Shown piece by piece: positions 26,131-35,300 of a stretch of DNA of 64,000 nucleotides (the first letter of the stretch is position 1; each line of letters begins with the position of its first letter). A program made the translations under genes and the position numbers. Under the pieces are notes generated by a model, which saw nothing but the letters and a program-made list of their open reading frames with translations, searched no databases and was not told where the DNA came from. This DNA comes from Microbispora sp. H13382 (GTDB lineage Bacteria > Actinomycetota > Actinomycetes > Streptosporangiales > Streptosporangiaceae): NCBI RefSeq assembly GCF_014161445.1, contig NZ_JABBXA010000027.1, positions 50,122-114,121 of the forward strand. The letters run 5' to 3'.

Positions 26131-27447
26131 CTACCCCCGGGTGAGGACACGCAGGGCGACGCGGGGACGCAACAGGGCCGGGGTCGGGTCGAGGTAGCCC
26201 GCCACGCGCCAGAAGGCGTCGGCCACGGCCACGTCGGTCGCGCCCACGCGGTGCAGTCTCGCTACGTAGCGGTTGATCAGACGGGTGAGGAGCGGGCGGG
26301 GTCCGGTGATCTCGGGCAGGGCCAGGTCGCCCGCGGCGGACAGCTGCCAGGCCGGATCGATGACCTTCGCCGCCGCGCGGTAGAAGCGGTGGGCCAGGTC
26401 GCCGCGCCCGGCGGCGAGGCAGGCCCGCAGGGCTTCGGCCTGGAGAGAGGCCACGGTCATGCCCTGACCGTAGATGGGGTTGAAGCTGCACAGGCCGTCC
26501 CCGAAGACGAGCAGACCCTCCGGGTACGCGGACAGCTTCTCGTACCGTCTGCGGACGCTGGAGGGGAAGGCGTGGGTGACCGGGTCGGAGAGGCGGTCCG
26601 ACCTCACGATGACGTCGTGGACGTCGCGTGGCGCGATGGTCCCGGCGAAGTCGACCAGCGCGTCGGGGTCGGTGGGCGGATGGTCGCCCGCCATGCCGGC
26701 GACGGTGAGCAGCCAGCGATCTCCCTCGCAGGCCATGAAGGCCATCCCGCGCGTGCGGCCGGGGACCGGCCCGACCAGGACGCCCTGCTCGGGCGTGAGA
26801 GCGCCGGGGGGTGTGCGGAAGAAACAGCTCACGTATTTGATGCCGACCTTGATGCGTTCCTCCGCCGGGGCGGGATAGCCCAGCCGCGAGACCCATTCGA
26901 CGGACCGGCCCGACCGGCCGAGGGCGTCGACCACCAGGTCGGCCTCGACGGTCTCCTCCTGACCGCCGGCGCCGGAGCGGCGGACGAAGCGGGCGCCGGT
27001 GACCCGGCCGGCGGAGGTGACCAGGCCGGAGACGTCGCAGCCCTGGACGAACTCCACACCGGGCAGAGCGGCGACCCGGCGGCGTACGGCGTGTTCCAGG
27101 GTGGCGCGGGTGGGCTGGAGCATGACCGGTCCGGGGCGGCCGCGGGTCAGACGGTGGCCGGAGACGACGAACCTGATCTGCCGGGCCAGCTGGGTGTGCG
27201 GCACCCCCGCCAGGCCGAGCTCGCCGGCGAGACCCGGGAAGAACGAGCCGAGGACCTGGGAGCCGCGCGGGAGCAGGACGTGGACGTGCCGGCCCTGCGG
27301 CACGCCGCGCCGGTTCAGCGGCTCCGCGGGGAGCTCGTCCCGTTCGACCAGCGTCACCCGGGCGTACGTCTCGGTGAGCGCCCGTGCGGCGAGCAGGCCG
27401 CCCATGCTCGCCCCGAGCACCACGGCGTGACCGGTTGTACGTCCCAT
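26131..27447 (-). CDS. FAD-dependent monooxygenase/oxidoreductase
   Basis: 438-aa flavoprotein of the p-hydroxybenzoate hydroxylase fold. The N-terminal dinucleotide motif is VVLGASMGGLLAARAL, followed by ERDELP at the end of strand 2. LVVDALGRSGRSVEW is the DG-like motif and VFGDGLCSFNPIYGQGM the second FAD motif. Related actinobacterial proteins are annotated as FAD-dependent monooxygenases or geranylgeranyl-reductase-like enzymes. Divergent from the ABC-F gene with 193 bases between and 162 bases downstream of nothing else on its strand; a link to the EhpF/EhpG genes is possible but unproven. Confidence 0.82.
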   Translation of the reverse strand: MGRTTGHAVVLGASMGGLLAARALTETYARVTLVERDELPAEPLNRRGVPQGRHVHVLLPRGSQVLGSFFPGLAGELGLAGVPHTQLARQIRFVVSGHRLTRGRPGPVMLQPTRATLEHAVRRRVAALPGVEFVQGCDVSGLVTSAGRVTGARFVRRSGAGGQEETVEADLVVDALGRSGRSVEWVSRLGYPAPAEERIKVGIKYVSCFFRTPPGALTPEQGVLVGPVPGRTRGMAFMACEGDRWLLTVAGMAGDHPPTDPDALVDFAGTIAPRDVHDVIVRSDRLSDPVTHAFPSSVRRRYEKLSAYPEGLLVFGDGLCSFNPIYGQGMTVASLQAEALRACLAAGRGDLAHRFYRAAAKVIDPAWQLSAAGDLALPEITGPRPLLTRLINRYVARLHRVGATDVAVADAFWRVAGYLDPTPALLRPRVALRVLTRG

Positions 27448-27640
27448 CGCGCACCCCTGCCGCTGGAGAACATGCCAGCGTCATTGTGTGGGCGGCCGCC
27501 CGAGGCGTGAATCCGCGAGAGTGCGGTCTTGTCCGTCCTTCGGGTACGGCGATCCGGCGACGGCACGCCACGCGAAAATGGAGTGCCGGGCCTGGAAGGC
27601 GGCATGTAGCCTCTCCGCGAAGTCGGGAAGGGGACAGCTG

Positions 27641-29251
27641 GTGGGGCACGTCGAGGTCGGGCATCTGACGCATGTGCTGCCGGACGGCAGGATGCTGCTG
27701 AACGACGTGTCGTTCCGCGTGGGGGAGGGCGTCAAGGCGGCCCTGGTCGGTCCGAACGGCGCGGGCAAGACGACCCTGCTCCGGATGATCGCGGGCGATC
27801 TCCAGCCGGTCGAGGGCACCGTGGCCCATTCGGGCGGTCTCGGGGTGATGCGGCAGTTCGTCGGCAACATCCGGGACGGCCGTACGGTCCAGGACCTGCT
27901 GCTCAGCGTCGCGCCCGAGCGCGTCAGAACGTCGGCGGAACGGCTCCACGCCGCCGAGCTCGTGATGATGGAGCGCGACGACGAGAAGACCCAGATGCGG
28001 TACGCCCAGGCGATCACCGACTACGGCGACGCCGGGGGCTACGACATCGAGGTGCTCTGGGACGCCTGCGCGATGGCCGCCCTCGGCGCGCCGTACGACC
28101 GGGTGAAGTATCGCGAGGTCGCCACACTGTCCGGCGGCGAGCAGAAGCGGCTGGTGCTGGAGGCGCTGCTGCGCGGCCCCGACCAGGTGCTGCTGCTCGA
28201 CGAGCCCGACAACTACCTCGACGTGCCCGGCAAGGTGTGGCTGGAGACGGCGCTGCGCGAGACGCCCAAGACCGTGCTGCTGGTCTCCCACGACCGCCAG
28301 CTGCTCGCCAACGCCGCCGACCGGATCGTCACGGTCGAGTCCGGCAACGTCTGGATCCACGGCGGCGGCTTCACGACGTACGCCGAGGCGCGGCGGGAGC
28401 GCAACGAGCGGCTCGACGAGCTGCGCAGGCGCTGGGACGAGGAGCATGCCAAGCTCAAGCGCCTGGTGGTCATGCTCAAGCAGAAGGCCACCTACAACGA
28501 CGGCATGGCCCCCGCCTACCACGCCGCCCAGACCCGGCTGCGCCGGTTCGAGGAGGCCGGGCCGCCGGAGGTCGCACCGAAGGACCAGGTCATCAGCATG
28601 CGCCTGCGCGGCGGCCGTACGGGCAAGCGGGCGGTGATGTGTGAGGCCCTGGAGCTGATCGGCCTCATGAAGCCCTTCGACCTCGAGGTCTGGTACGGCG
28701 AGCGGGTGGCCGTCCTCGGCTCGAACGGCTCCGGCAAGTCGCACTTCCTGCGGCTCCTCGCGGGGGAGGGCGTGCGGCACACGGGGACCGTCAGGCTCGG
28801 CGCGCGGGTGGTTTCCGGGCACTTCGCCCAGACCCACGCCCGGCCCGAACTGGCCGGCCGTACGCCCTGCGAGATCGTCATGACCGAGCACGCCCGGCTG
28901 AAGAACGAGGCGATGAAGGCGCTGGCCCGCTACGAGCTCGCGGGCCGGGTGGCCGAGCAGCGGTTCGAGACGCTGTCGGGCGGCCAGCAGGCCCGGCTGC
29001 AGATCCTGCTGCTCGAACTGTCCGGCGCCACGCTGCTGCTGCTCGACGAGCCGACCGACAACCTCGACCTGGCCAGTGCCGAGGCCCTGCAGCAGGGCCT
29101 GGACGCCTTCGACGGCACCGTGCTGGCGGTGACCCACGACCGCTGGTTCGCGGCCGACTTCGACCGCTACCTCGTCTTCGGGTCGGACGGCAGGGTCTAC
29201 GAGTCGCCCGAGCCCGTCTGGGACGAGACCCGGGTGGTCCGCCCCCGATAG
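27641..29251 (+). CDS. ABC-F family ribosome-associated ATPase
   Basis: 536-aa soluble protein with two ABC domains and no membrane part. Domain 1 has GPNGAGKTTLLRMI, LSGGEQKRL and LLLDEPDNYLD; domain 2 has GSNGSGKSHFLRLL, LSGGQQARL and LLLDEPTDNLD. The charged helical linker (about 245–320) is the typical interdomain segment that reaches the ribosomal P/E site. ABC-F proteins either protect ribosomes from antibiotics or act in translation control. GTG at 27641 is chosen because GGGAAGGGGA precedes it and homology begins there. Confidence 0.88.
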   Translation: MGHVEVGHLTHVLPDGRMLLNDVSFRVGEGVKAALVGPNGAGKTTLLRMIAGDLQPVEGTVAHSGGLGVMRQFVGNIRDGRTVQDLLLSVAPERVRTSAERLHAAELVMMERDDEKTQMRYAQAITDYGDAGGYDIEVLWDACAMAALGAPYDRVKYREVATLSGGEQKRLVLEALLRGPDQVLLLDEPDNYLDVPGKVWLETALRETPKTVLLVSHDRQLLANAADRIVTVESGNVWIHGGGFTTYAEARRERNERLDELRRRWDEEHAKLKRLVVMLKQKATYNDGMAPAYHAAQTRLRRFEEAGPPEVAPKDQVISMRLRGGRTGKRAVMCEALELIGLMKPFDLEVWYGERVAVLGSNGSGKSHFLRLLAGEGVRHTGTVRLGARVVSGHFAQTHARPELAGRTPCEIVMTEHARLKNEAMKALARYELAGRVAEQRFETLSGGQQARLQILLLELSGATLLLLDEPTDNLDLASAEALQQGLDAFDGTVLAVTHDRWFAADFDRYLVFGSDGRVYESPEPVWDETRVVRPR

Positions 29252-29343
29252 ACGGGCGGTAAAGATACCTGCGGGATCGCGCGTGTCCCGGAGGCGGCGT
29301 CCCATTCAGGGGTTATGACGGCTAAGTGACGCGACGTTGCCAC

Positions 29344-30117
29344 ATGACCGCCGCACTCGTCATCGCCGCGCTGGCGATGGCGTCGTGCGCGAGGAATGAC
29401 AATCAGGAGGGCCCGCGACCGCTGGCCCTGAAGGAACAGGTGTCCTCGATCGTGCGCTCGGGAGCCGGGTACGCGGTGAGCTGGGCGGGGGTGCTGAGCA
29501 ACCCCAACCGATGGCATTTCGGGGAGAACGCCGTCGCCGTGGTCACGGCGGTCGACGCCGGCGGCAAGGAGGTCGTGCACCTGGAACAGCCGCTGGACGC
29601 GGTGCCGCCCGGCCGTCCGCTGGCCTTCAGCGGCCAGGTCACGGCCACCGCCCAGCCGGTCCGCGTGAAGATCGACTACCGTCCCGCCTCGTGGCGGCCG
29701 ATCCCGCGCACCCCGTCGGCGTTCCTCAAGTTCCCGATCTCGGATGTCCGCACGGACAAGCTGAAGAACGGGTCCTACCTCGTCACCGGCTACGTGCTGG
29801 ACCCGTTCCGCAAGCCCGCCGGCGGCCTCGCCGTCACGGCCCTGCTGCGCGACGCCGCGGGCACCCTCGTCGGCGGGGCCACGACGTACGTGGACGACGT
29901 GCGGCCGGGCGCCAGGCGCCGGTTCGTCATCACGGTCGAGGGCGTGCGCGGCTCCGTCGGGGCGACCGACGTGCAGGCCACGACCTGGGGCTCGACCGCC
30001 AAGACGTACGAGGAGCTGGCCGGGGCCGGGGCCGTCCCGCTGCACACGGTCGCGCCGACGACGGAGCCGTTCGCCAAGGACCGCGGGTATCCGCCGCCCA
30101 ACGACCGGCGCCAGTGA
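29344..30117 (+). CDS. Putative lipoprotein
   Basis: 257-aa exported protein. The N-terminus is a short signal peptide ending in MASC, a plausible though imperfect lipobox, so it is probably membrane-anchored by a lipid on that Cys. The rest is predicted beta-rich; two similar sandwich-like halves (about 35–130 and 135–215) recall FxLYD-type domains. The ATG at 29344 is preferred over the GTG 18 bases earlier. Function unknown. It lies just upstream of the saccharopine-dehydrogenase-like gene in the same direction. Confidence 0.6.
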   Translation: MTAALVIAALAMASCARNDNQEGPRPLALKEQVSSIVRSGAGYAVSWAGVLSNPNRWHFGENAVAVVTAVDAGGKEVVHLEQPLDAVPPGRPLAFSGQVTATAQPVRVKIDYRPASWRPIPRTPSAFLKFPISDVRTDKLKNGSYLVTGYVLDPFRKPAGGLAVTALLRDAAGTLVGGATTYVDDVRPGARRRFVITVEGVRGSVGATDVQATTWGSTAKTYEELAGAGAVPLHTVAPTTEPFAKDRGYPPPNDRRQ

Positions 30118-30164
30118 GCGGCCCACTGCCGATCTTGACGGGAGGGGAGGGTTACCGTAGCGGG

Positions 30165-31262
30165 ATGGCCACCCCCAGGATCGTGCTGTTCGGAGCCACC
30201 GGTTTCACCGGCAGGCTCACCGCCGAGGCGCTCGTCGCGCGCGGGGCCCGGCCGCTGCTCGCAGGCCGGGACCAGACGCGGCTGACCGCCCTCGCCGACT
30301 CGCTGGGCGGCGATCTGCCCATCGCGGTCGCCGACGTCGGCCGCCCCGAGTCCGTACGCCGGATCGTCGCGCGCGGCGACGTGCTGATCTCGACGGTCGG
30401 CCCGTTCGTCCGGTGGGGAGAGGCCGCGGTCGCCGCCGCGACGGAGGCGGGCGCGGTCTACCTCGACACCACCGGAGAGCCCACCTTCATCAAGCGGATC
30501 TTCCAGCGGTACGGCCCCGCCGCGGCGGCCAGGGGCGCCGCCCTGATCACCGCCTTCGGGTACGACTACGTGCCCGGCAACCTCGCCGCGGCCCTGGCCC
30601 TGGGCAAGGCCGGGCCGGGGGCCGTCCGGGTGGACGTCGGCTACTTCGTGGAGGGCGGCATGGCCCGTCGCGCCAGCGCGGGGACCCGCGCCTCGGCGCT
30701 GGGAATGATCCTCGAACCGATGTACGGCTTCCGCGAGGGCCGCATCGTCCCCGAGCACGGCCGCACCCGCAGGTTCGTCGTGGACGGCCGTGTCCGGCAC
30801 GGCCTGTCCATCGGCGCCTCCGAGCACTTCACATTGCCGCCCGCGCACGCCGGTCTGCGTGAGGTGAACGTCTACCTCGGCTGGCTGGGCGGGTTGACCA
30901 GGGTCGCGGGCGTGCTGGCCAGGGCGACCCCCGTCATCGGCGCGGTGCCCGGGGTCCGGCGGGCGACCGAGGCGCTCGCCGACCGGGTGCTGCGTACGGG
31001 CGGGGGCGGCGGGCCGGCCGGGACGGGTGTGTCGTCGCGCATCGTGGCCGAGGCGTACGACGCGGAAGGCCGCCGCCTGGCCGCCGTCCACGTCGCCGGC
31101 GGCGATCCGTACGAGTTCACGGCCGGGGTGCTGGCCTGGGGGGCGGCGACGGCGCTCGCGGAGGGCGTGCACGGCACCGGCGCTCTGGGGCCCGTGGACG
31201 CCTTCGGGCTGGAGAACCTCATTCGCGGGTGCGCCGAGGCGGGAATGACCGTACGGGAGTGA
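30165..31262 (+). CDS. Saccharopine dehydrogenase/trans-enoyl reductase-like protein
   Basis: 365-aa Rossmann-fold oxidoreductase. The N-terminus IVLFGATGFTGRLTAEAL is the GxxGxxG coenzyme motif, followed by LLAGRDQTRL. The conserved TTGEPTFIKR and FGYDYVPGNLAA segments match the saccharopine dehydrogenase NADP-binding/trans-acting enoyl reductase family. Actinobacterial relatives act in lipid metabolism or remain uncharacterised. The ATG at 30165 begins the Rossmann fold almost at once. Substrate unknown. Confidence 0.8.
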   Translation: MATPRIVLFGATGFTGRLTAEALVARGARPLLAGRDQTRLTALADSLGGDLPIAVADVGRPESVRRIVARGDVLISTVGPFVRWGEAAVAAATEAGAVYLDTTGEPTFIKRIFQRYGPAAAARGAALITAFGYDYVPGNLAAALALGKAGPGAVRVDVGYFVEGGMARRASAGTRASALGMILEPMYGFREGRIVPEHGRTRRFVVDGRVRHGLSIGASEHFTLPPAHAGLREVNVYLGWLGGLTRVAGVLARATPVIGAVPGVRRATEALADRVLRTGGGGGPAGTGVSSRIVAEAYDAEGRRLAAVHVAGGDPYEFTAGVLAWGAATALAEGVHGTGALGPVDAFGLENLIRGCAEAGMTVRE

Positions 31263-31426
31263 TGGCGTCCGGTCGGTTGACCGGATTTATCGTGATTGAT
31301 TGCGCAATAAGACGGCGAATCGCGGCAGTTCGTTTGGCTGGCGGAGCGTAAAAGTCCTCCGTGTAGTTACGCGACTTCGCCTGAATGGGTGGAGCGGGGA
31401 GTTACCGAGCATTTACGCTCCGTTAT

Positions 31427-33406
31427 ATGAATGATGGCGTCCTGGTCGAGGCGTTGCGAGCCCGGGATCCGGGAGCGCTGGCCGCCCTTTACGACACATA
31501 CGCGGAGAGCCTTTACCGGTACTGCCGCACGTTGCTGGCCGGGCCCGACGCCGCCCAGGTCGCGCTGCGCGACACGCTGATCGCCGCGGAGGCCCTCGTC
31601 GGCTCGCTGGCCGATCCGCACAGGTTCCGTCCCTGGCTGTACGCCCTGGCCCGGGGCGAGTGCATGCGCCGTCGCACGCCCGGGCCGGAGGACGGGCCCG
31701 GCACCGGGCCGGTCCCCGTCGCCACCCTGCCCTTCCCCGGTGTCGCGGCCGACGGCGCCACAGCCGAAGGGACCGACCTGCGCGTCGTCGCCGCCAGCGC
31801 CGTGGGGGCGCTGTCCCCCGAGGACCGGGAGGTGCTCGAACTCGCGGCCAGGCACGGGATGACCGGCCAGGACCTGGCCGCCGTGCTCGGCACGGGCGAG
31901 CGGTACGCCGAAGGGCTCCTCGACGCGGCCACCGAACGCCTGCGTGAGACGGTGACCGCCGAGATCCTGGCCAGGCGCGCCACCCACGACTGCGAGCGGG
32001 CGTCCGCCATCCTCGAGGGGTTCACGGGAGAACTCACCCCGCAGACGCGGGCCCAGCTGATCCGGCACCTCGCGCGCTGCGAGATCTGCGGACGCCAGCG
32101 TGTCCGGCAGATCTCCGCGGCCAAGGTGTTCGGCCTGCTCCCCCAGGTCGCCCTGCCCGAGACGCTGCGGGTGCGGGTGCTCAGCAGCTTCATCGATCCC
32201 GAGCTCGTTCCCTACCGGCGGTACGTCGCCAAGCGCGTGGGCAAGCTGAACGCCGCGGGCTACCCGAGGGCCGGCCGCCGCGAGGGCAGGCTGGCACAGG
32301 CCGTGGCCGGCGCCGTGGCCGCCCTGGCGGCGGCGGCGACGATCGCGCTCGTGTTCGCCCAGTTCGCCGGGGACCTGCGCGAGCAGGCCGCCGACACGAT
32401 CGCCCCGCACCGGCTCCCCACGGCGGAGGCCCCGGTCAGCCCGCCCGCCGCGTCACGCGAGGGGTCCGATGACGCGGCCGAAGGGGCCGCGGGGCGCTCG
32501 CCCGCGCCCCCGATCTCCCGGGATCTGGCCGAGCCCGTCGCGCCCGTGGAGCCGGTGGCCCTGCCGCGCCCGGCGCCCCTGCCCCCACCCGCGCCGCCCT
32601 CGGCCGTACGGCCGCATCGTCCCGCGCCGCCGGTGCGACCGCCAGTGCGACCGACAGTGAGACCATCCGTGCGCCCCACCGGCGCGCCGTCCGCCACCGT
32701 GCCGAGTCCGGGGGCCTCGCCGTCCGGCCCGACACCCGTGCCCACCATCACGCCGGGCACCCCCGGCACGGAGCCCAGCCCCGGTGGCTCAGGCTCCGAT
32801 GGGCAGGGCTCCGATGGGCAGGGTTCCGACGGGCAGGGCTCCGGCGGTCCCGGCTCGGGCCGGCCGAGGGGCGGGCCGCCGCCGGCGCATTGGCCGGGAC
32901 ACCGTCCGCCCTGGCGCGACCACCAGCACCACCCCCGTCCCCACCGGGAGTGCCCGCCGACTCCCGAGCCCTCCCACGGGCCCTCCGGCGACCACGGCGG
33001 ACCCCCGGCGGTTCCGCCCGTACGCGGAGGACACGGCAGCGGACACGGCGGCGGACACGGCGGCAGGTACGAGGCCCGGGGCGCCGGAGGCGGCGCCCGG
33101 CCCCTCCCCGGGCCGTGGCCCGCCCGGTACGGCGGCGCCGCCCACGAGCGCCCGGGACGCGCAGAGCCCGACCGCGGTGGGTCCGGCAGGGACGGCTCGC
33201 ACCGTGACGGCCCGGGTCCCGGGCGGGACGGCGATCCGCCGGGCGTACGCGCGACCCGGGAAAGCACCCCGAAAGACACCGAGCGTCGTGGCGCGGCCGG
33301 CGGCCCCGCGGCGGGGAGCTCCGGCGGATCCGGAGACGGGCACGGTCCCGGCGGCGGGCACGGTCCCGGCGGCGGCTCGGCCCCGGCCGACCCGAAGACC
33401 ACATAG
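31427..33406 (+). CDS. ECF sigma-like factor fused to Zn-motif, membrane anchor and Pro-rich tail
   Basis: 659-aa mosaic. Residues about 10–82 look like sigma-70 region 2 (LYDTYAESLYRYCR, RPWLYALARGECMRRR) and 124–172 like region 4 (LSPEDREVLELAARHGM). Residues 189–221 have a cysteine/histidine pattern, with H214-C218-C221 in HLARCEIC, like anti-sigma zinc domains. One membrane helix lies at about 291–314. The remaining about 345 residues are Pro/Gly/Ser/His-rich and extracytoplasmic, including GSDGQGSDGQGSD repeats. The ATG at 31427 fits the sigma start. This is a sigma factor apparently tethered by its own anti-sigma-like and anchor modules. Domain reading is from pattern, not a search. Confidence 0.72.
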   Translation: MNDGVLVEALRARDPGALAALYDTYAESLYRYCRTLLAGPDAAQVALRDTLIAAEALVGSLADPHRFRPWLYALARGECMRRRTPGPEDGPGTGPVPVATLPFPGVAADGATAEGTDLRVVAASAVGALSPEDREVLELAARHGMTGQDLAAVLGTGERYAEGLLDAATERLRETVTAEILARRATHDCERASAILEGFTGELTPQTRAQLIRHLARCEICGRQRVRQISAAKVFGLLPQVALPETLRVRVLSSFIDPELVPYRRYVAKRVGKLNAAGYPRAGRREGRLAQAVAGAVAALAAAATIALVFAQFAGDLREQAADTIAPHRLPTAEAPVSPPAASREGSDDAAEGAAGRSPAPPISRDLAEPVAPVEPVALPRPAPLPPPAPPSAVRPHRPAPPVRPPVRPTVRPSVRPTGAPSATVPSPGASPSGPTPVPTITPGTPGTEPSPGGSGSDGQGSDGQGSDGQGSGGPGSGRPRGGPPPAHWPGHRPPWRDHQHHPRPHRECPPTPEPSHGPSGDHGGPPAVPPVRGGHGSGHGGGHGGRYEARGAGGGARPLPGPWPARYGGAAHERPGRAEPDRGGSGRDGSHRDGPGPGRDGDPPGVRATRESTPKDTERRGAAGGPAAGSSGGSGDGHGPGGGHGPGGGSAPADPKTT

Positions 33407-33549
33407 AGGCTTATTCCGGACACCGGCCCACCTCTTTCCCTGCCTTATCGGGACGACCCACCGCATAGGTGGATTACTGGGCGTGACTTAGATGTGTACG
33501 GAGAGTAGTCGCCGGGAAGTGAGGGGAGTGGAGCAAGGAAGGGGAAGTA

Positions 33550-34716
33550 ATGCCACTCCTCAGAGCGTCGGGGCTGGTCGCCGGGCTCGGGTCAAGTCTC
33601 GTCCTGACCTTGGGGGCGCCGGCCGGAGCCGATCCGAAGCCTTCGGCCAAGGACGTCGCCAAGGCGCGGCAGCAGGTGCAGGAGCGCGTACGGGAACTGG
33701 GCAGGGCCGAGGCCGATCTCGCGGTCGCGCAGGCCGGCAAGGAGACGCTGAACGCCGAGGCCGAGCGGCTCGTGGAGGCCTACAACGGGGAGCTCGTCCA
33801 GCTCGAGCAGGCGCGTTCCGCGTACGAGCAGTCGGCGCGGCGGGTCCGCCAGGCGGCCGGCCAGGTCGACCGGCTGCGCGGCGAGGTGGCGGCGAGGGTG
33901 GCCGAAGCGTACGGCGGGCTGCGGCTGTCGCCGTCCACCGCGGCGATGCTCGGCGGTCTGAACGACATGCGCGGCTTCCTGCGAAGAGCCAGCGTGCTGA
34001 CGCAGCTGGGCGACGAACAGGTCGCCACGCTGCAACGCCTGGAAGACGCGCAACAGGTCTTCGAGATCCTCCGAGAACAGGCGGCCCGCGCCTACTCCGA
34101 GCAGTCGCGCAGCGCCGACGAGGTGCGGCAGGCGAAGGACGCGGCACAGCGGGCCGTCGAGGAACAGCTCGAACAGACCCAACGCATCGAGCAGGAGAAA
34201 ACGGAGATCTCCAAACGGCTGGAGGTCGCCCGTGAGCGCGTGGACGAGCTGAAACAGGCCAGGACCAAGGCACGGCAGGCCGCCAGGAGGGTGTCCCTCC
34301 CCGCGAGCAGAAGCCTGGCGGTGCCGGCGTGGACGGGGCGACTCGGGTCGGGGCCCGGCGAGCAGGCCGCCCAGTGGGCGCTCAAACAGATCGGCAAGCC
34401 GTACGTGTGGGCCGCCGCGGGCCCGTCGGGGTTCGACTGCTCGGGGCTGACGATGCGGGCCTGGCAGCGGGCCGGGGTGTCACTTGATCACTGGACCGGC
34501 ACGCAGTGGACCTCGGGACGGCACGTCCCCCTCAAGGAACTGCGCACCGGCGACCTCATCTTCTACGGCCAGTTGAGCCGTAATCCCGGCTCCATCCATC
34601 ATGTGGGCATCTACATCGGGCGCGGCATGATGGTCCACGCCCCCCAGACGGGGGACGTGGTGCGCATCTCGCCCATCTGGCGCCACGATCTCGTCGGCGC
34701 CACCCGGCCCGGCTGA
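33550..34716 (+). CDS. NlpC/P60 peptidoglycan hydrolase with coiled coil
   Basis: 388-aa secreted endopeptidase cutting cell-wall peptides. Residues 1–27 are a signal peptide; 33–255 are long amphipathic coiled coils typical of RipA-like and CwlO-like enzymes; 270–388 is the NlpC/P60 domain. Catalytic Cys is in GFDCSGL, His in HHVGIYIG, and the third polar residue is near MVHAPQTG. The ATG at 33550 has GGAAGGGGAAG upstream. I looked for a c-di-AMP riboswitch in the 140-base leader and found none, unlike the paralogue at 61 kb. Its stop directly abuts the convergent ppa stop. Confidence 0.9.
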   Translation: MPLLRASGLVAGLGSSLVLTLGAPAGADPKPSAKDVAKARQQVQERVRELGRAEADLAVAQAGKETLNAEAERLVEAYNGELVQLEQARSAYEQSARRVRQAAGQVDRLRGEVAARVAEAYGGLRLSPSTAAMLGGLNDMRGFLRRASVLTQLGDEQVATLQRLEDAQQVFEILREQAARAYSEQSRSADEVRQAKDAAQRAVEEQLEQTQRIEQEKTEISKRLEVARERVDELKQARTKARQAARRVSLPASRSLAVPAWTGRLGSGPGEQAAQWALKQIGKPYVWAAAGPSGFDCSGLTMRAWQRAGVSLDHWTGTQWTSGRHVPLKELRTGDLIFYGQLSRNPGSIHHVGIYIGRGMMVHAPQTGDVVRISPIWRHDLVGATRPG

Positions 34717-35214
34717 TCAGTGCTCCTGGTGCTCGGTCTCCTGGAACCGCGCGATGCTGGCGAGGATCTCGGCCTCGGCCTCGACGCGCCCGACCCAGTT
34801 GGCGCCCTCGACGGACTTGCCGGGCTCCAGGTCCTTGTAGACCTCGAAGAAGTGCTGGATCTCCAGCCGGTCGAACTCGGCGACGTGGTGGATGTCGCGG
34901 ATGTGCTCCATCCGCGGATCGGTCGCCGGGACGCACAGGACCTTGTCGTCGCCGCCCTTCTCGTCGGTCATCCGGAACATCCCGACAGCGCGGCAGCTGA
35001 TCAGGCAGCCGGGGAAGGTCGGCTCCTGGAGCAGCACGAGCGCGTCGAGCGGGTCGCCGTCCTCGCCGAGGGTGTTCTCGATGAACCCGTAGTCGGCGGG
35101 GTACTGGGTCGAGGTGAAAAGCAGGCGATCCAGACGTATGCGGCCGGTCTTGTGGTCAACCTCGTACTTGTTCCGTTGTCCCTTGGGAATCTCAACGACA
35201 ACGTCGAACTCCAC
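34717..35214 (-). CDS. ppa: Inorganic pyrophosphatase
   Basis: 165-aa soluble family I pyrophosphatase that hydrolyses PPi, driving biosynthesis. The N-terminal VVVEIPKGQRNKYEVD, the YPADYGFIENT segment and the metal-binding cluster GEDGDPLDALVL are diagnostic. Length is typical of bacterial enzymes. The ATG at 35214 is the start. It is divergent from dacB (86 bases) and convergent with the NlpC gene with no bases between the stops. Conserved core neighbourhood. Confidence 0.97.
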   Translation of the reverse strand: MEFDVVVEIPKGQRNKYEVDHKTGRIRLDRLLFTSTQYPADYGFIENTLGEDGDPLDALVLLQEPTFPGCLISCRAVGMFRMTDEKGGDDKVLCVPATDPRMEHIRDIHHVAEFDRLEIQHFFEVYKDLEPGKSVEGANWVGRVEAEAEILASIARFQETEHQEH

Positions 35215-35300
35215 TCGTTCCTCCGCATGAGTCCCCGGTCTCCCGGGTGGGCGTTAATGTCTCGTAGGCGTGGTCAGGGTCGGCGCGAAATGAGGGCGTA

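Noticed and set aside
26009..29305. 1098-codon open frame on the minus strand opposite the ABC-F gene and through the FAD monooxygenase
   Set aside because: Not a domain-bearing product; it is a GC-rich antisense frame overlapping two well-supported genes.
32780..32860. Short tandem repeat in the sigma-factor gene as a distinct repeat element
   Set aside because: It encodes GSDGQ repeats within the low-complexity tail of the protein and is not independent.
33407..33549. Possible c-di-AMP riboswitch before the first NlpC/P60 gene
   Set aside because: The GGGGTGAATCC and CAGCTAACC-type consensus blocks seen at 62 kb are absent.
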